A DNA stretch of 64,000 bases from CATQGW01 sp965262235. GTDB lineage: Bacteria > Chloroflexota > Dehalococcoidia > Bin125. The DNA is taken from contig OZ253504.1 in the NCBI GenBank assembly GCA_965262235.1, positions 2,852,001-2,916,000 of the forward strand, given 5' to 3'. The stretch's first letter is position 1; each line of letters opens with the position of its first letter. The notes under the pieces were generated by a model. That model had not been told where the DNA came from. It did not search any database and was given only the letters and a program-made list of their open reading frames with translations. The position numbers were made by a program, and so were the translations under genes. Below are positions 26,569 through 35,188 of this stretch, one piece after another.

Positions 26569-29316
26569 ATGGCCGAACCGACCGATCACCTGCCGCAGAT
26601 TGAGGGCGAGCTCGAAGTTGAGGGGGCGGAGGGGCCGGTTCGAATCGTGCGCGACCGCTGGGGCGTGCCGCACGTGAAGGTGGGCAGCACGCGGGACGCG
26701 TTTTTCGCGCAGGGCTTCTGCCTCGGGCAGGAGCGGACCTGGCAGATTGAGCTCTATCGGCACATGGCGCACGGTCGCGCCGCGTCGATGCTCAACGAGG
26801 GTCTGCTGCGGATGGATCGGCTGAACCGCCGGATGGGCTACGGACGCGACGCGGCGGCGGAGTGGGAGGAGCAGTCGGACGAAGCGCGGATGATTCTGCA
26901 GGCCTACGCGGACGGAGTGAACGCGGCAGTGGCGGCGGGCCCGAAGCCGCTGGAGTTTGAGCTGCTCGGGCACGAGATGGGGCCGTGGTCGCCGGTCGAT
27001 TCGCTGGCGATCCTGAAGATGGTCTCGTCGAACACGCATTGGTCAATGAAGATCAGCAATGCGCGGCTGGCAGCGCGGCTCGGCGTCGAGGCGGCGACCG
27101 CGTTGATTCCGGATGTGCCGGAGGGCGGCGCGATGATCACGCCGGCCGGAGCGTCGTGGGCAAACAGGCGGCACGCGTGGGAGGACGAGCTGCTGGCGCT
27201 GACCTCGGAGCCGGGGATGCGGCGCGGCGGCGCGGATGGCTCGAACTGCTGGGCGATCGACGGAGCGCATACGGCGTCGGGCTCGGCGATCGTGTGCGGC
27301 GACCCGCACCTCTCGTTGAGCGTTCCGGCGCAGTGGTACCTGATGCACATCGAGTGTGACGAGTTCATGGTCGCGGGGCCTTGCAATCCGGGCTACCCGG
27401 GCCCGGTCTACTACGGGCACAACGGGCGGATCGCGTGGGCGATGACGCACGCGATCGGGGATCGCTGGGATGTGTATCGGGAGCGCGTCAGCGGTGGCGC
27501 GGCGCCGGTCGCGGAGTGTCGCGGTGAGTCGCGCCGGTTGCAGCGGCGCGAGGAGCTGATCGAGGTGCGCGGGGGCGAGGACGTCACCGAGATCGTCTGG
27601 TCGACTGATCACGGTCCCGTGGTGCACGGCGATCCGACGACCGACGAGGAGGTGCTGGCGGGGCGGTTTGTGCTCGCGGAACCCTGCCGCGATTTCGATG
27701 CCTTGCTGCCGATCTTCCGCGCGCAGACGATCGGGGAGGCGCGACCGGGCTTCCAGCGCTACGAGTCGATCTCCGGCAACTTCTGCTTCGCCGACGGTGA
27801 GGGCAGCATCGGCTACCAGTACACCGGTCGCACGCCGCGCCGGGCAGCGGCGCTGGCGCCGGTGCCCGGCTGGGACGGCGGTCATGAGTGGGACGGCGAT
27901 GTCCCGGCTGACGAGCTGCCTCAGGAGACGAATCCCGAGAACGGCGTGCTGATCACCGCCAACAATCGCACGACCACGCCCGACTTTCCGCACTATCTGA
28001 GTTGGGTGCAGACGCCCTTCCGCGCCGATCGGCTGCGCGAGCTGCTGAGCGGTCGCGACGACTGGACCGCTGATGAGATGGTGAGGATCCAGTCGGACCA
28101 AACGAGTCTGGCCGCGCGTCTGCTGGCCGCTCGAACGGCTGCCGCGCCGTGCGATGACGCCGAGGTTCGGGCGTTGCAGGCGCTGCTGGGCGACTGGGAT
28201 GCGACGCTGACACGCGAATCGGCCGCGGGGCTCGTCTACTACGAGCTCAGCGAGCAGGTCGCGCGCCGGACGGTGCGGCGGTTCTTCGACGAGCCGAGCC
28301 GGATTCCGCCGGGCACGAGCGACGAGCGACGCATCATCTATGAGCAGCTGAAACACGACGCGACGCTGACGCTGCCCGACGGCCAGTCTTGGGATGACGT
28401 GCTGGTCGACGCGCTGGCTGAAGCCGGACGGGTCTTGCGCGAGAGGTACGGGACGGACATGGGCGCCTGGCGCTACGGCGACGCGCACAAGATCTTGTGG
28501 AAGCACAACCTCGGTCGCGATCCTGAGGGCGCTGCGCTGTTCAACGTGGGCGAAATCGAGACGGGCGGCGACGATCACACGCCGAACAACGCCAGCTCGA
28601 TTTACGGTCGGCCCGGAGATCACGGGACATCGTTTCGGCAGATTTTCGACCTGCAGAACCTGAACGGCGCGCGGGTCTGCATCCCGCCGGGCAACTCCGG
28701 CCGCCCCGGCTCACCGCACTACATGGACCACCTCGAGCGCTGGCGCGATGTGGAGTATTTCCCGCTCTATGTCGAGTGGGCGGACATCGAGGCGAACGCC
28801 GAGGGCACGCTGGAGCTACGGACCGCAGGGCTAGCCGGGGGCTGCCGCGGCGACGCTGGCGCGGAGGAGCTCGAGGCCTCGCTCGAGGTCGGCATCTTCG
28901 ATGGTGAGCGGGGGCATCAGCTTCACGACGTCGTCCGTGGCGCCGGAGGTTTCGATCAGCAGGCCGCGCTGGAAGGCGGCGGCGGCGATCTGACTGGCGA
29001 GGTCGGGGATCGGCGTGTGGAGGCCGACCAGCAGCCCGCGGCCGCGGATCGTGCCGTGCAGTCGCTCCTGCTCGGCGATGATCGAGTCGAGTTCGGCGCG
29101 CACGCGGCTGGCCTTGCGGGCGACCTCCTGAGACAGGGTGTCGTCGGTCCACCAGTCGAGCGCGGCGGCAGCGGTGATGAAGGCGGCGTTGTTGCCGCGG
29201 AAGGTGCCGTTGTGCTCGCCGGGCCGCCAGAGGTCGAGCTCGGGACGAATCAGGGTCAGCGCCATCGGCAGGCCGCTGCCGGAGATCGATTTGGAGAGGC
29301 AGATGATGTCGGGTGA
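26569..29316 (+). CDS. Penicillin acylase family protein (Ntn hydrolase), ORF runs past its likely end
   Basis: An amidase of the penicillin/acylhomoserine-lactone acylase family. The proposed start is ATG 26569 (MAEPTDHLPQIEGELEVEG). Upstream in-frame sequence is not conserved in style. The N-terminal alpha-chain region has VRIVRDRWGVPHVKV and FCLGQERTWQIE. The beta-chain nucleophile is Ser225 in GADGSNCWAIDG (27241). No signal peptide is visible, which is unusual for a family that is often exported. The homologous part ends near EGTLELR (about 28830). The frame then stays open for another ~160 codons antisense to the aminotransferase gene. A TAG in the +1 frame lies at 28832-28834. Confidence 0.85.
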   Translation: MAEPTDHLPQIEGELEVEGAEGPVRIVRDRWGVPHVKVGSTRDAFFAQGFCLGQERTWQIELYRHMAHGRAASMLNEGLLRMDRLNRRMGYGRDAAAEWEEQSDEARMILQAYADGVNAAVAAGPKPLEFELLGHEMGPWSPVDSLAILKMVSSNTHWSMKISNARLAARLGVEAATALIPDVPEGGAMITPAGASWANRRHAWEDELLALTSEPGMRRGGADGSNCWAIDGAHTASGSAIVCGDPHLSLSVPAQWYLMHIECDEFMVAGPCNPGYPGPVYYGHNGRIAWAMTHAIGDRWDVYRERVSGGAAPVAECRGESRRLQRREELIEVRGGEDVTEIVWSTDHGPVVHGDPTTDEEVLAGRFVLAEPCRDFDALLPIFRAQTIGEARPGFQRYESISGNFCFADGEGSIGYQYTGRTPRRAAALAPVPGWDGGHEWDGDVPADELPQETNPENGVLITANNRTTTPDFPHYLSWVQTPFRADRLRELLSGRDDWTADEMVRIQSDQTSLAARLLAARTAAAPCDDAEVRALQALLGDWDATLTRESAAGLVYYELSEQVARRTVRRFFDEPSRIPPGTSDERRIIYEQLKHDATLTLPDGQSWDDVLVDALAEAGRVLRERYGTDMGAWRYGDAHKILWKHNLGRDPEGAALFNVGEIETGGDDHTPNNASSIYGRPGDHGTSFRQIFDLQNLNGARVCIPPGNSGRPGSPHYMDHLERWRDVEYFPLYVEWADIEANAEGTLELRTAGLAGGCRGDAGAEELEASLEVGIFDGERGHQLHDVVRGAGGFDQQAALEGGGGDLTGEVGDRRVEADQQPAAADRAVQSLLLGDDRVEFGAHAAGLAGDLLRQGVVGPPVERGGSGDEGGVVAAEGAVVLAGPPEVELGTNQGQRHRQAAAGDRFGEADDVG

Positions 29317-30093
29317 GATGCCAGCGGGCTCGAACGAGAAGAATGAGCCGGTGCGTCCGCAGCCGGCCTGGATGTCGTCGACGATCAGCAGGGCGCCGTG
29401 GCGTCGGCAGCAGGCTTCGAGGCGCTGCAGCCAGGCCATGCTCGCGGCGTGCAGGCCGCCTTCACCCTGGACCGTCTCGACGATCACCGCGGCGACTTCG
29501 CCCAGCTCGCCGTTGGGCCCGAGCATCGCGTCGAGCACTTCGATGGTGTCGGCATCGCCGATCTGGCCGTCATAGGGGACGGTCGCGGTGTGCTCGAGGG
29601 GGACGCCGGCGGACTGCCGCTTGTCGGGGTTGTCGGTGACAGCGAGCGAGCCGAGGGTCATGCCGTGGAAGGCGTTGGTGAAGGAGACGATCGTGCGTCG
29701 GCCGGTCACCTTGCGGGCCAGCTTGAGCGCGGCCTCGACGGAGTTGGTGCCGGTCGGGCCGGGGAACTGCACGCGGTAGTCCATCGCGCGCGGCGCGAGG
29801 ATCACGTCGTGGAAGCGGGTCAGGAAGTCGCGCTTGGCGACGGTGGACATGTCGAGGCTGTGCAGGATGCCGTCGGCGCGCAGGTACTCGATCAGCGCTT
29901 CGATCATCTCAGGCGGGTTGTGACCGTAGTTGAGGCCGCCGGCGCCGGCGAAAAAGTCGACGTAGCGATTCCCGGCTTCGTCCTCGATGGTCGCGCCGCG
30001 GGCGCGGGTGAAGACGGTGGGCCAGGAGCGGCAGTAGGAGCGGACCTCGGATTCGAGCGTCGCGAATACGTCAGCCGAAGCGGACATGACCAT
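28831..30093 (-). CDS. ectB: Diaminobutyrate-2-oxoglutarate transaminase-like aminotransferase (EctB-like)
   Basis: A 420-residue class III PLP aminotransferase. The segments DFFAGAGGLNYGHNPPEM, GILHSLDMSTVAKRDFL, QFPGPTGTNSVEAALKLARK and LLIVDDIQAGCGRTGSFFSF match EctB closely. The PLP lysine is in CLSKSISGSGLP. EctB converts aspartate semialdehyde and glutamate to 2,4-diaminobutyrate, the first step of ectoine synthesis. No ectA or ectC is present on either side, so it may serve another diaminobutyrate pathway or the partners may lie elsewhere. It converges with the penicillin acylase gene. Confidence 0.85.
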   Translation of the reverse strand: MVMSASADVFATLESEVRSYCRSWPTVFTRARGATIEDEAGNRYVDFFAGAGGLNYGHNPPEMIEALIEYLRADGILHSLDMSTVAKRDFLTRFHDVILAPRAMDYRVQFPGPTGTNSVEAALKLARKVTGRRTIVSFTNAFHGMTLGSLAVTDNPDKRQSAGVPLEHTATVPYDGQIGDADTIEVLDAMLGPNGELGEVAAVIVETVQGEGGLHAASMAWLQRLEACCRRHGALLIVDDIQAGCGRTGSFFSFEPAGISPDIICLSKSISGSGLPMALTLIRPELDLWRPGEHNGTFRGNNAAFITAAAALDWWTDDTLSQEVARKASRVRAELDSIIAEQERLHGTIRGRGLLVGLHTPIPDLASQIAAAAFQRGLLIETSGATDDVVKLMPPLTIEDADLERGLELLRASVAAAAPG

Positions 30094-30208
30094 CGCAGCA
30101 CCTCACAATCGAGCCAGCCACCGCGCCCTACGTCTCACTATGCCTGAATCTGGGCTGGGTGTCGCGTGGGCGTGTCGTAACGGGTGGCGCACAGGCGTGG
30201 CGGTCGAT

Positions 30209-32134
30209 TTAGCTGTGGCCGTTGGGGGAGTGGTGGTGATCCATGCTGGTCTCGTGGTCGCAGTGGCTGGGCGCCGGGACATCGAGGGCTGGGTTGCGGT
30301 CGAAGAAGCCCCAGGGGCGGAGCTTGAAACCGGCGCGGTGCGCGGGGGCGATCGGCCACTCCTCCGGTCGAACGATGTGGTTGACGCCGACGGTGACCCA
30401 GAGCACGAGATCGGCGTCGCGGAGTGACCGCTCGGCCGCGATCCACTCGGGCATGCCCTGGCCTGGCTCATTCTGGGCGGGATAGTCGCCGGCCGGATAG
30501 CGCTGCGCCGGGTCGTAGGCGGTGACCCAGAGCTGCTTGCGTGCGAACTGGGCGCGTTGGCCGATCGCGGAGCGCTCGTCGGCCACCATCGAAACCGTGG
30601 CTCCCGGGCTGAGCACGTAGGCGGGCGGCTGACCGAGCGGATTGGATGTGGAGTCGTTGACGATCCGCCAGTGGCGGGCCGACGGCGAGTTGACGCTGCG
30701 TCCGCTCTCGGACTCGTCGGCGATCGGGGTGGCGCGCGCAGTGAAGGCGTTGCCGAGCGGGTTGTCGGGGCCGCGCGGCAGGGGGACGGTGTCGATCTCG
30801 TAGACGGTGTTGGGGCCGCCGTCGACCTCCATGTCGAGGCGGACGCTGAAGAAGTGCTGATGGATTACGGCGCCGAGCTGTGGCGCGATCTTGTGGCGCG
30901 TGATCTGCGGGTCGTCATCGCCGATGGCGATCGTCTGCACGATCCCGGTGGCCTTGACTTCGTGCTCCCAGCTGCCGTCCTGGTAGAAGTACCAGTAGAA
31001 GGCGTAGTCGTAGTTGTCGACGGTGGCCATCGAGGAGACGACGAGCCGGCGGGAGCGGCGGACTGCCGACTCGCCCTCACGCGTCTCGGACTCTTGATCG
31101 GTGTGCTTCCAGAGCAGGCCGACGTCTTCCTCGTGGATGCAGATCGCGTTCTTGATCGTGCGGGCGCCGCCGCGCTCGTCGCTGAGCGCCGCGTCCAGGT
31201 AGGCGATCTCGCCGAGGCAGTCGCAGCCGAGCTCGAGCGAGTTGGTCAGCCGGCCGAGGCCGCACTCGCCGGAGTCGAAGGCGTTCTTGAAGTAGTGGCC
31301 GACCGACGGGTCTCCATAGGGCACGACCATTTCGGCGATCGAGGCGCGATAGCAGATCGGGCGCAGGCGACCGTTGTCGAGGTAGCCGATCTGGTGCAGC
31401 ACGAGGCCTTCGCGGGGGTGCAGCGAGACGCGCATCTGCCACTTCTGCCAGCTGAGCAGCTGGCCGTCGAGGCTGAAGGACGGGCCTTGTGTCTGGACGA
31501 TCTCGAGCGGCTTCAGGTCCTGTCGCGGCGGGCCGCCGTGGTCGTGGTCGAAGCGCAGCGACGAGCTGGCGGGCGACGGTGATGGTTCGTCGACGACTTC
31601 CAGCACGCGGTGCTCGAGCAAGTCGACCACTGCGATCAGGCCTTCGACGGGTCGGCCGTAGGCGTTGTCGTCGGGCGTGTCGCGCAGGTAGGCGATGCCT
31701 TTGAGGATGCGGTGCTCGGTCTCCCACTTGTGGCCGAAGTTTCCGGTCGGCCAGAGGTGGAGGAAGGCGAGGTCGATCTGTCGATCGCTGAGGCCACGAG
31801 CGGACATGGCGGCTCGCCAGCCGCTGTCGGAGCGGATCGCGGCCTCGGCGCGCTCGTATTCCTCGAACAGGGCGAAGGGCTGCACGCCGGGCCGGGGCCT
31901 GGCGGACATCACGCGGCCAGCGTCGAGGTCAACGACGATCTCGGTGGTGAGGCCGGACGCGGTGTCGAAGCAGAGGACTTCGGCGGAGCGCGTTGCGTCG
32001 AGCGCGCCCTTCGGCGGCTCGAGCGCGGCGACGAGCGGGAATCGCAGCGATGCCGACGATCCCAGATGCTCGGCGGCGATCGCCGAGGCGCGGACGATCT
32101 CTGCTTCGCCGAGCGGATCGAGCGGGTGCGTCAT
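30209..32134 (-). CDS. Copper amine oxidase (primary-amine oxidase), copy 1
   Basis: A 641-residue copper/topaquinone enzyme that oxidises primary amines to aldehydes, ammonia and hydrogen peroxide. The topaquinone motif NYDY is encoded at 31004-31015; the first Tyr is the cofactor precursor. Copper ligands are visible as the HxH in AVIHQHFFSVRLD and a later His in AHRAGFKLRPWGFF. The catalytic-base region (VLHQIGYLDNGRLRPICYR) is present. The protein ends in a His-rich tail (ETSMDHHHSPNGHS). A highly similar gene lies directly upstream on the same strand. No signal peptide is apparent. Confidence 0.93.
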   Translation of the reverse strand: MTHPLDPLGEAEIVRASAIAAEHLGSSASLRFPLVAALEPPKGALDATRSAEVLCFDTASGLTTEIVVDLDAGRVMSARPRPGVQPFALFEEYERAEAAIRSDSGWRAAMSARGLSDRQIDLAFLHLWPTGNFGHKWETEHRILKGIAYLRDTPDDNAYGRPVEGLIAVVDLLEHRVLEVVDEPSPSPASSSLRFDHDHGGPPRQDLKPLEIVQTQGPSFSLDGQLLSWQKWQMRVSLHPREGLVLHQIGYLDNGRLRPICYRASIAEMVVPYGDPSVGHYFKNAFDSGECGLGRLTNSLELGCDCLGEIAYLDAALSDERGGARTIKNAICIHEEDVGLLWKHTDQESETREGESAVRRSRRLVVSSMATVDNYDYAFYWYFYQDGSWEHEVKATGIVQTIAIGDDDPQITRHKIAPQLGAVIHQHFFSVRLDMEVDGGPNTVYEIDTVPLPRGPDNPLGNAFTARATPIADESESGRSVNSPSARHWRIVNDSTSNPLGQPPAYVLSPGATVSMVADERSAIGQRAQFARKQLWVTAYDPAQRYPAGDYPAQNEPGQGMPEWIAAERSLRDADLVLWVTVGVNHIVRPEEWPIAPAHRAGFKLRPWGFFDRNPALDVPAPSHCDHETSMDHHHSPNGHS

Positions 32135-32161
32135 TGGGAGTGATCCCTCAGTCGCTTCGCG

Positions 32162-32188
32162 AGCGCTCCCGGCGTCGCCGGGAGCGCT
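32162..32188. repeat. Hairpin repeat, family B, first of a pair
   Basis: A perfect 12-bp inverted repeat (arm AGCGCTCCCGGC, loop GTC) followed by TTCAGATCG. The flank CCTCAGTCGCTTCGCGAG before it matches the flank of the hairpin at 19140. Confidence 0.85.
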
Positions 32189-32205
32189 TCAGATCGGCAC
32201 GGCGC

Positions 32206-32234
32206 GACGGCTCCCCACACCTTGGGGAGCCGTC
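32206..32234. repeat. Hairpin repeat, second of the pair
   Basis: A perfect 12-bp inverted repeat (arm GACGGCTCCCCA, loop CACCT) followed by CAGATCG, as for the neighbouring hairpin. Both lie in the 146-bp gap between the two amine oxidase genes and could terminate or attenuate transcription between them. Confidence 0.85.
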
Positions 32235-32280
32235 CAGATCGTCGCCTGGCGACCGCCCGCCCCGATGGGGCGGCGCGCGC

Positions 32281-34269
32281 TTAGCAGTGGGCGTTGTGCG
32301 AGTGGTGCTGGTGGTCCATTTCCATATCATCGTCGCAGTGGTCGGGCATCGCCACGTCGAGCGCGGGGTTGCGGTCGAAGAAGCCCCAGGGCTTCATGTT
32401 GAAGCCGGCGCGGTGGACCGGCGCGACGGGCCAGTCCTCGGGGCAGACCACGTGGTTCATGCCGACGGTGAACCAGACGACGAGGTCGGTGTCCTGCAGC
32501 GACCGGTCGGCGGCCATCCACTCGGGGATGCCCTGGTCGGGCTCGCTCTGGTTGGGGTAGTCGCCGGCGGGGTAGAACTCGTCGGCGTCGTACGGGGTGA
32601 CGTGGAGCTGGTTGCGCGCGAACTGTGCACGGCGGCCAACTGCGGACTGCGGGTCGGCCATCATCGAGACGGTCTCGCCGGGGATCAGCGCGTAGGCGGG
32701 CGCCTGGCCGAGCGGGTTGGTGGTGGTGTCGTTGGCGATCCGCCAGTGGCGGGCCGACGCGGAGTTGACCACGCTGGCGGCCTCGGATTCGCTCGCGAGC
32801 AGCCGCTTGTTGGCGGTGAAGCCGTTGAGCAGCGGGTTGTCGGGGCCGGGCGGCAGCGGAACGGTGTCGATCTCGTAGACGCTGTTGGCGGCCCCATCGA
32901 CCTCCATGTCGAGCCGGAAGCAGTAGAAGTGCTGGTGGATGGTGCCGGCGAGGCCGGGCTGGATGATGTGGCGGGTGATCTGCGGGTCGTCGTCGTTGAT
33001 CGCGATTGTCTGGATGATCCCGGTCGCCTTAACCTCGTGCTCCCATGAGCCGTCCTGGTAGAAGTACCAGTAGAAGCCGTAGTCGTAGTTGCCGACGGTG
33101 GCGATGGCGGAGACAACGAGCCGGCGCGAGCGGCGGACCCAGGACTGCGGGCTGCCTTGGCCGTCGGCGTAGGTGTGCTTCCAGAGGATGCCGAAGTCTT
33201 CCTCGTGGATGCAGACGGCGTTGTTGATCGTGCGCGCGCCGCCGCTCTCGTTGGTCACGTGGCCGTCGAGGTAGACGATCTCGCCGAGGCAGTCGCAGCC
33301 GAGCTCGAGCGAGTTGGTCAGCCGGCCGAGGCCGCCGACTTCGCCGCTGTCGAACGCGTTCTTGAAGTTCTGCGTGATGCTCGGATCGCCGTAGGGCACG
33401 ACCATTTCGGCCATCGACGCGCGATAGCAGATGGGGCGCAGGGCGCCGTTGTCGTCGTAGGCGATCTGGTGCAGCACGAGGCCCTCGCGCGGGTGCAGCG
33501 AGACGCGCATCTGCCACTTCTGCCACTGCAGCAGGTGGCCGTCGAGCGTGAACGAGACGCCTTCGGGCTGGACGATGTCGAGCGGCTTGAGGTCGGTGCG
33601 CGGGTGCGCCGAGGCGTGCTCGCCGTCGAAGCGCAGCGATGTGGGCGGGATCGGCACGGCGGGCTCTTCGAGCACCTCCAGCACCTTCTGGTTGAGCAGG
33701 TCGACGACGGCCATGACGCCCTCAACGGGCCGCCCGTAGCCGTTGTCGTCCTCGGTGTCGCGCAGGTAGGCGATGGCCTTGAGGATGCGGTGCTCGGTCT
33801 CCCACTTGTGGCCGAAGTTGCCGGCCGGCCAAGGGTCGATCTGGACCGTCTCGAGCTGCTCGTCGGTGACGCCCTTGCGCTTCATCGCGGCGCGCCACTC
33901 GGGGTCGCTCTTGACGGTCTGCTGGGCGCGCCCGAACTCCTCCATCAGCGGGAAGGGCTGGACGTCGTTGCGCGGCGTCCACGATTCGACGGTGTCGCTG
34001 CTGAGGTTGACGACGGCTTCGTGGGTGTCGCCGTTGGTGGTGTCGTAGGTGACCAGGAAGGCGCGGCGCTCGATCGGGACACCGGCGGCGTAGCCGCGCA
34101 CGACCGCTTTGTCGGGCTCGTGCAGCGCGACGAGCGGGAAGCGGACGGTGGTCTGCCCGCCGGCGTGGGCCGTGGCAAGGGCCGAGGCGCGCACGATTTC
34201 ATCGCGGGAAAGCGGGTCAAGCGGGTGGGCGGTAGCGATCGGGGCATCAGTCAGGACTTCGGCGACCAT
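32281..34269 (-). CDS. Copper amine oxidase (primary-amine oxidase), copy 2
   Basis: A 662-residue paralogue of the downstream gene. The ATG at 34269 is chosen over 34341 because GGAGG sits 7 bases upstream of it. The topaquinone motif NYDY is encoded at 33079-33090. The copper ligands are in GTIHQHFYCFRLDMEVDG and PVHRAGFNMKPWGFF. The tail DDDMEMDHQHHSHNAHC is rich in His, Asp and Met and could bind extra copper. The two oxidases are in tandem and separated by paired hairpins. They probably supply ammonium and aldehydes from environmental amines; the exact amine is unknown. Confidence 0.93.
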   Translation of the reverse strand: MVAEVLTDAPIATAHPLDPLSRDEIVRASALATAHAGGQTTVRFPLVALHEPDKAVVRGYAAGVPIERRAFLVTYDTTNGDTHEAVVNLSSDTVESWTPRNDVQPFPLMEEFGRAQQTVKSDPEWRAAMKRKGVTDEQLETVQIDPWPAGNFGHKWETEHRILKAIAYLRDTEDDNGYGRPVEGVMAVVDLLNQKVLEVLEEPAVPIPPTSLRFDGEHASAHPRTDLKPLDIVQPEGVSFTLDGHLLQWQKWQMRVSLHPREGLVLHQIAYDDNGALRPICYRASMAEMVVPYGDPSITQNFKNAFDSGEVGGLGRLTNSLELGCDCLGEIVYLDGHVTNESGGARTINNAVCIHEEDFGILWKHTYADGQGSPQSWVRRSRRLVVSAIATVGNYDYGFYWYFYQDGSWEHEVKATGIIQTIAINDDDPQITRHIIQPGLAGTIHQHFYCFRLDMEVDGAANSVYEIDTVPLPPGPDNPLLNGFTANKRLLASESEAASVVNSASARHWRIANDTTTNPLGQAPAYALIPGETVSMMADPQSAVGRRAQFARNQLHVTPYDADEFYPAGDYPNQSEPDQGIPEWMAADRSLQDTDLVVWFTVGMNHVVCPEDWPVAPVHRAGFNMKPWGFFDRNPALDVAMPDHCDDDMEMDHQHHSHNAHC

Positions 34270-34363
34270 GTGGGATCCTCCAGTGGGTGGTGATCTGAGG
34301 GTAGCCGAACGGCTCGAACGCTGACCGACTCGCGGCTGCACGCCGGCGATTCGTTGACTCGGA

Positions 34364-35125
34364 TTAACCCAAGAAGATGTGATCGCGGTGGTGCGCCAGG
34401 AGGTCCGGGTCGGGTGCGAACTTGTCTGGGGGCTGGATTCGCATGCCTACATGGGTGGCGAACGCAGTCTGCGCGAAGGGGACCCCTTGTACGGCGAGCT
34501 GCGGCGAGAGCACGAGGCGTAGGTCGGCGTCGAAGGTGATCAGGCCGCGGTCGAAGGCGCGGTCGTGGAGCGCGTTGAGACAGAGACCGTTCGTGGGGTT
34601 GAGGCGGTTCGCTGGGTCGTCGCGCCACGGGACGATGTGCGAGGCGACCAGCAGGCGTGGGTCGGCGAGGCCGGTGATGCAGCAGCGCTCGCGATAGGCG
34701 CTCAATACGGCCGAGCGGAAGAGCACTTGGCCGCGCCGGACTTTCGTGGTGGCGAGGATGTCCTCACCGACTGGCGTTGGCTCAGGCAGTCCGTCGGGCT
34801 CAGGGTCGTCTGTCGTGGCGATGCCGAACTGCGCCTTTGCGGCATCGATGGCTTCGGCGATCGCCGGCCAGTCCTGCTTCATTTCCGCCCACAGATCGCG
34901 GTCAGCTTTGGCGACGTTGCGCAGGCCGGCCCGGTCGATCGAGTCGTCGATGCTGGCGAAGTTGGTCAGCTTCATCGCGAGCGCCGACGGCGTCCGTTCG
35001 AGGAGCTGTGCGTGGTGCTTGATCTCAGGTGTGCCGCGATGGAGTCGGCCGAACGGGAGTTGGAGATAGAGGCTGAGGGCGACGAGCAGTTCGTCGCGCG
35101 TCCAGGGGCGCCGTTCGCCTGCCAT
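34364..35125 (-). CDS. HNH endonuclease domain protein
   Basis: A 253-residue protein. The C-terminal half has an HNH nuclease core: CCITGLADPRLLVASHIVPW, then NPTNGLCLNALHDRAFDRG. The N-terminal half (WTRDELLVALSLYLQLPFG, LLERTPSALAMKLTNFASID) is a small helical domain commonly fused to this nuclease type. Such proteins resemble solitary restriction-like nucleases, but no methyltransferase is adjacent. It is divergent from a hypothetical gene that starts 64 bp away at 35189. Confidence 0.83.
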   Translation of the reverse strand: MAGERRPWTRDELLVALSLYLQLPFGRLHRGTPEIKHHAQLLERTPSALAMKLTNFASIDDSIDRAGLRNVAKADRDLWAEMKQDWPAIAEAIDAAKAQFGIATTDDPEPDGLPEPTPVGEDILATTKVRRGQVLFRSAVLSAYRERCCITGLADPRLLVASHIVPWRDDPANRLNPTNGLCLNALHDRAFDRGLITFDADLRLVLSPQLAVQGVPFAQTAFATHVGMRIQPPDKFAPDPDLLAHHRDHIFLG

Positions 35126-35188
35126 TGGGATGCCCTACTTGCGCCCAAGCCGTGCGATGTACCAGGCTACGACGCCGGAGAGTGCAAC

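Noticed and set aside
26640..26650. A GGTTCGAATC-like stretch that could suggest a tRNA T-arm
   Set aside because: It lies inside the acylase coding sequence and no acceptor or anticodon stem can be formed around it.
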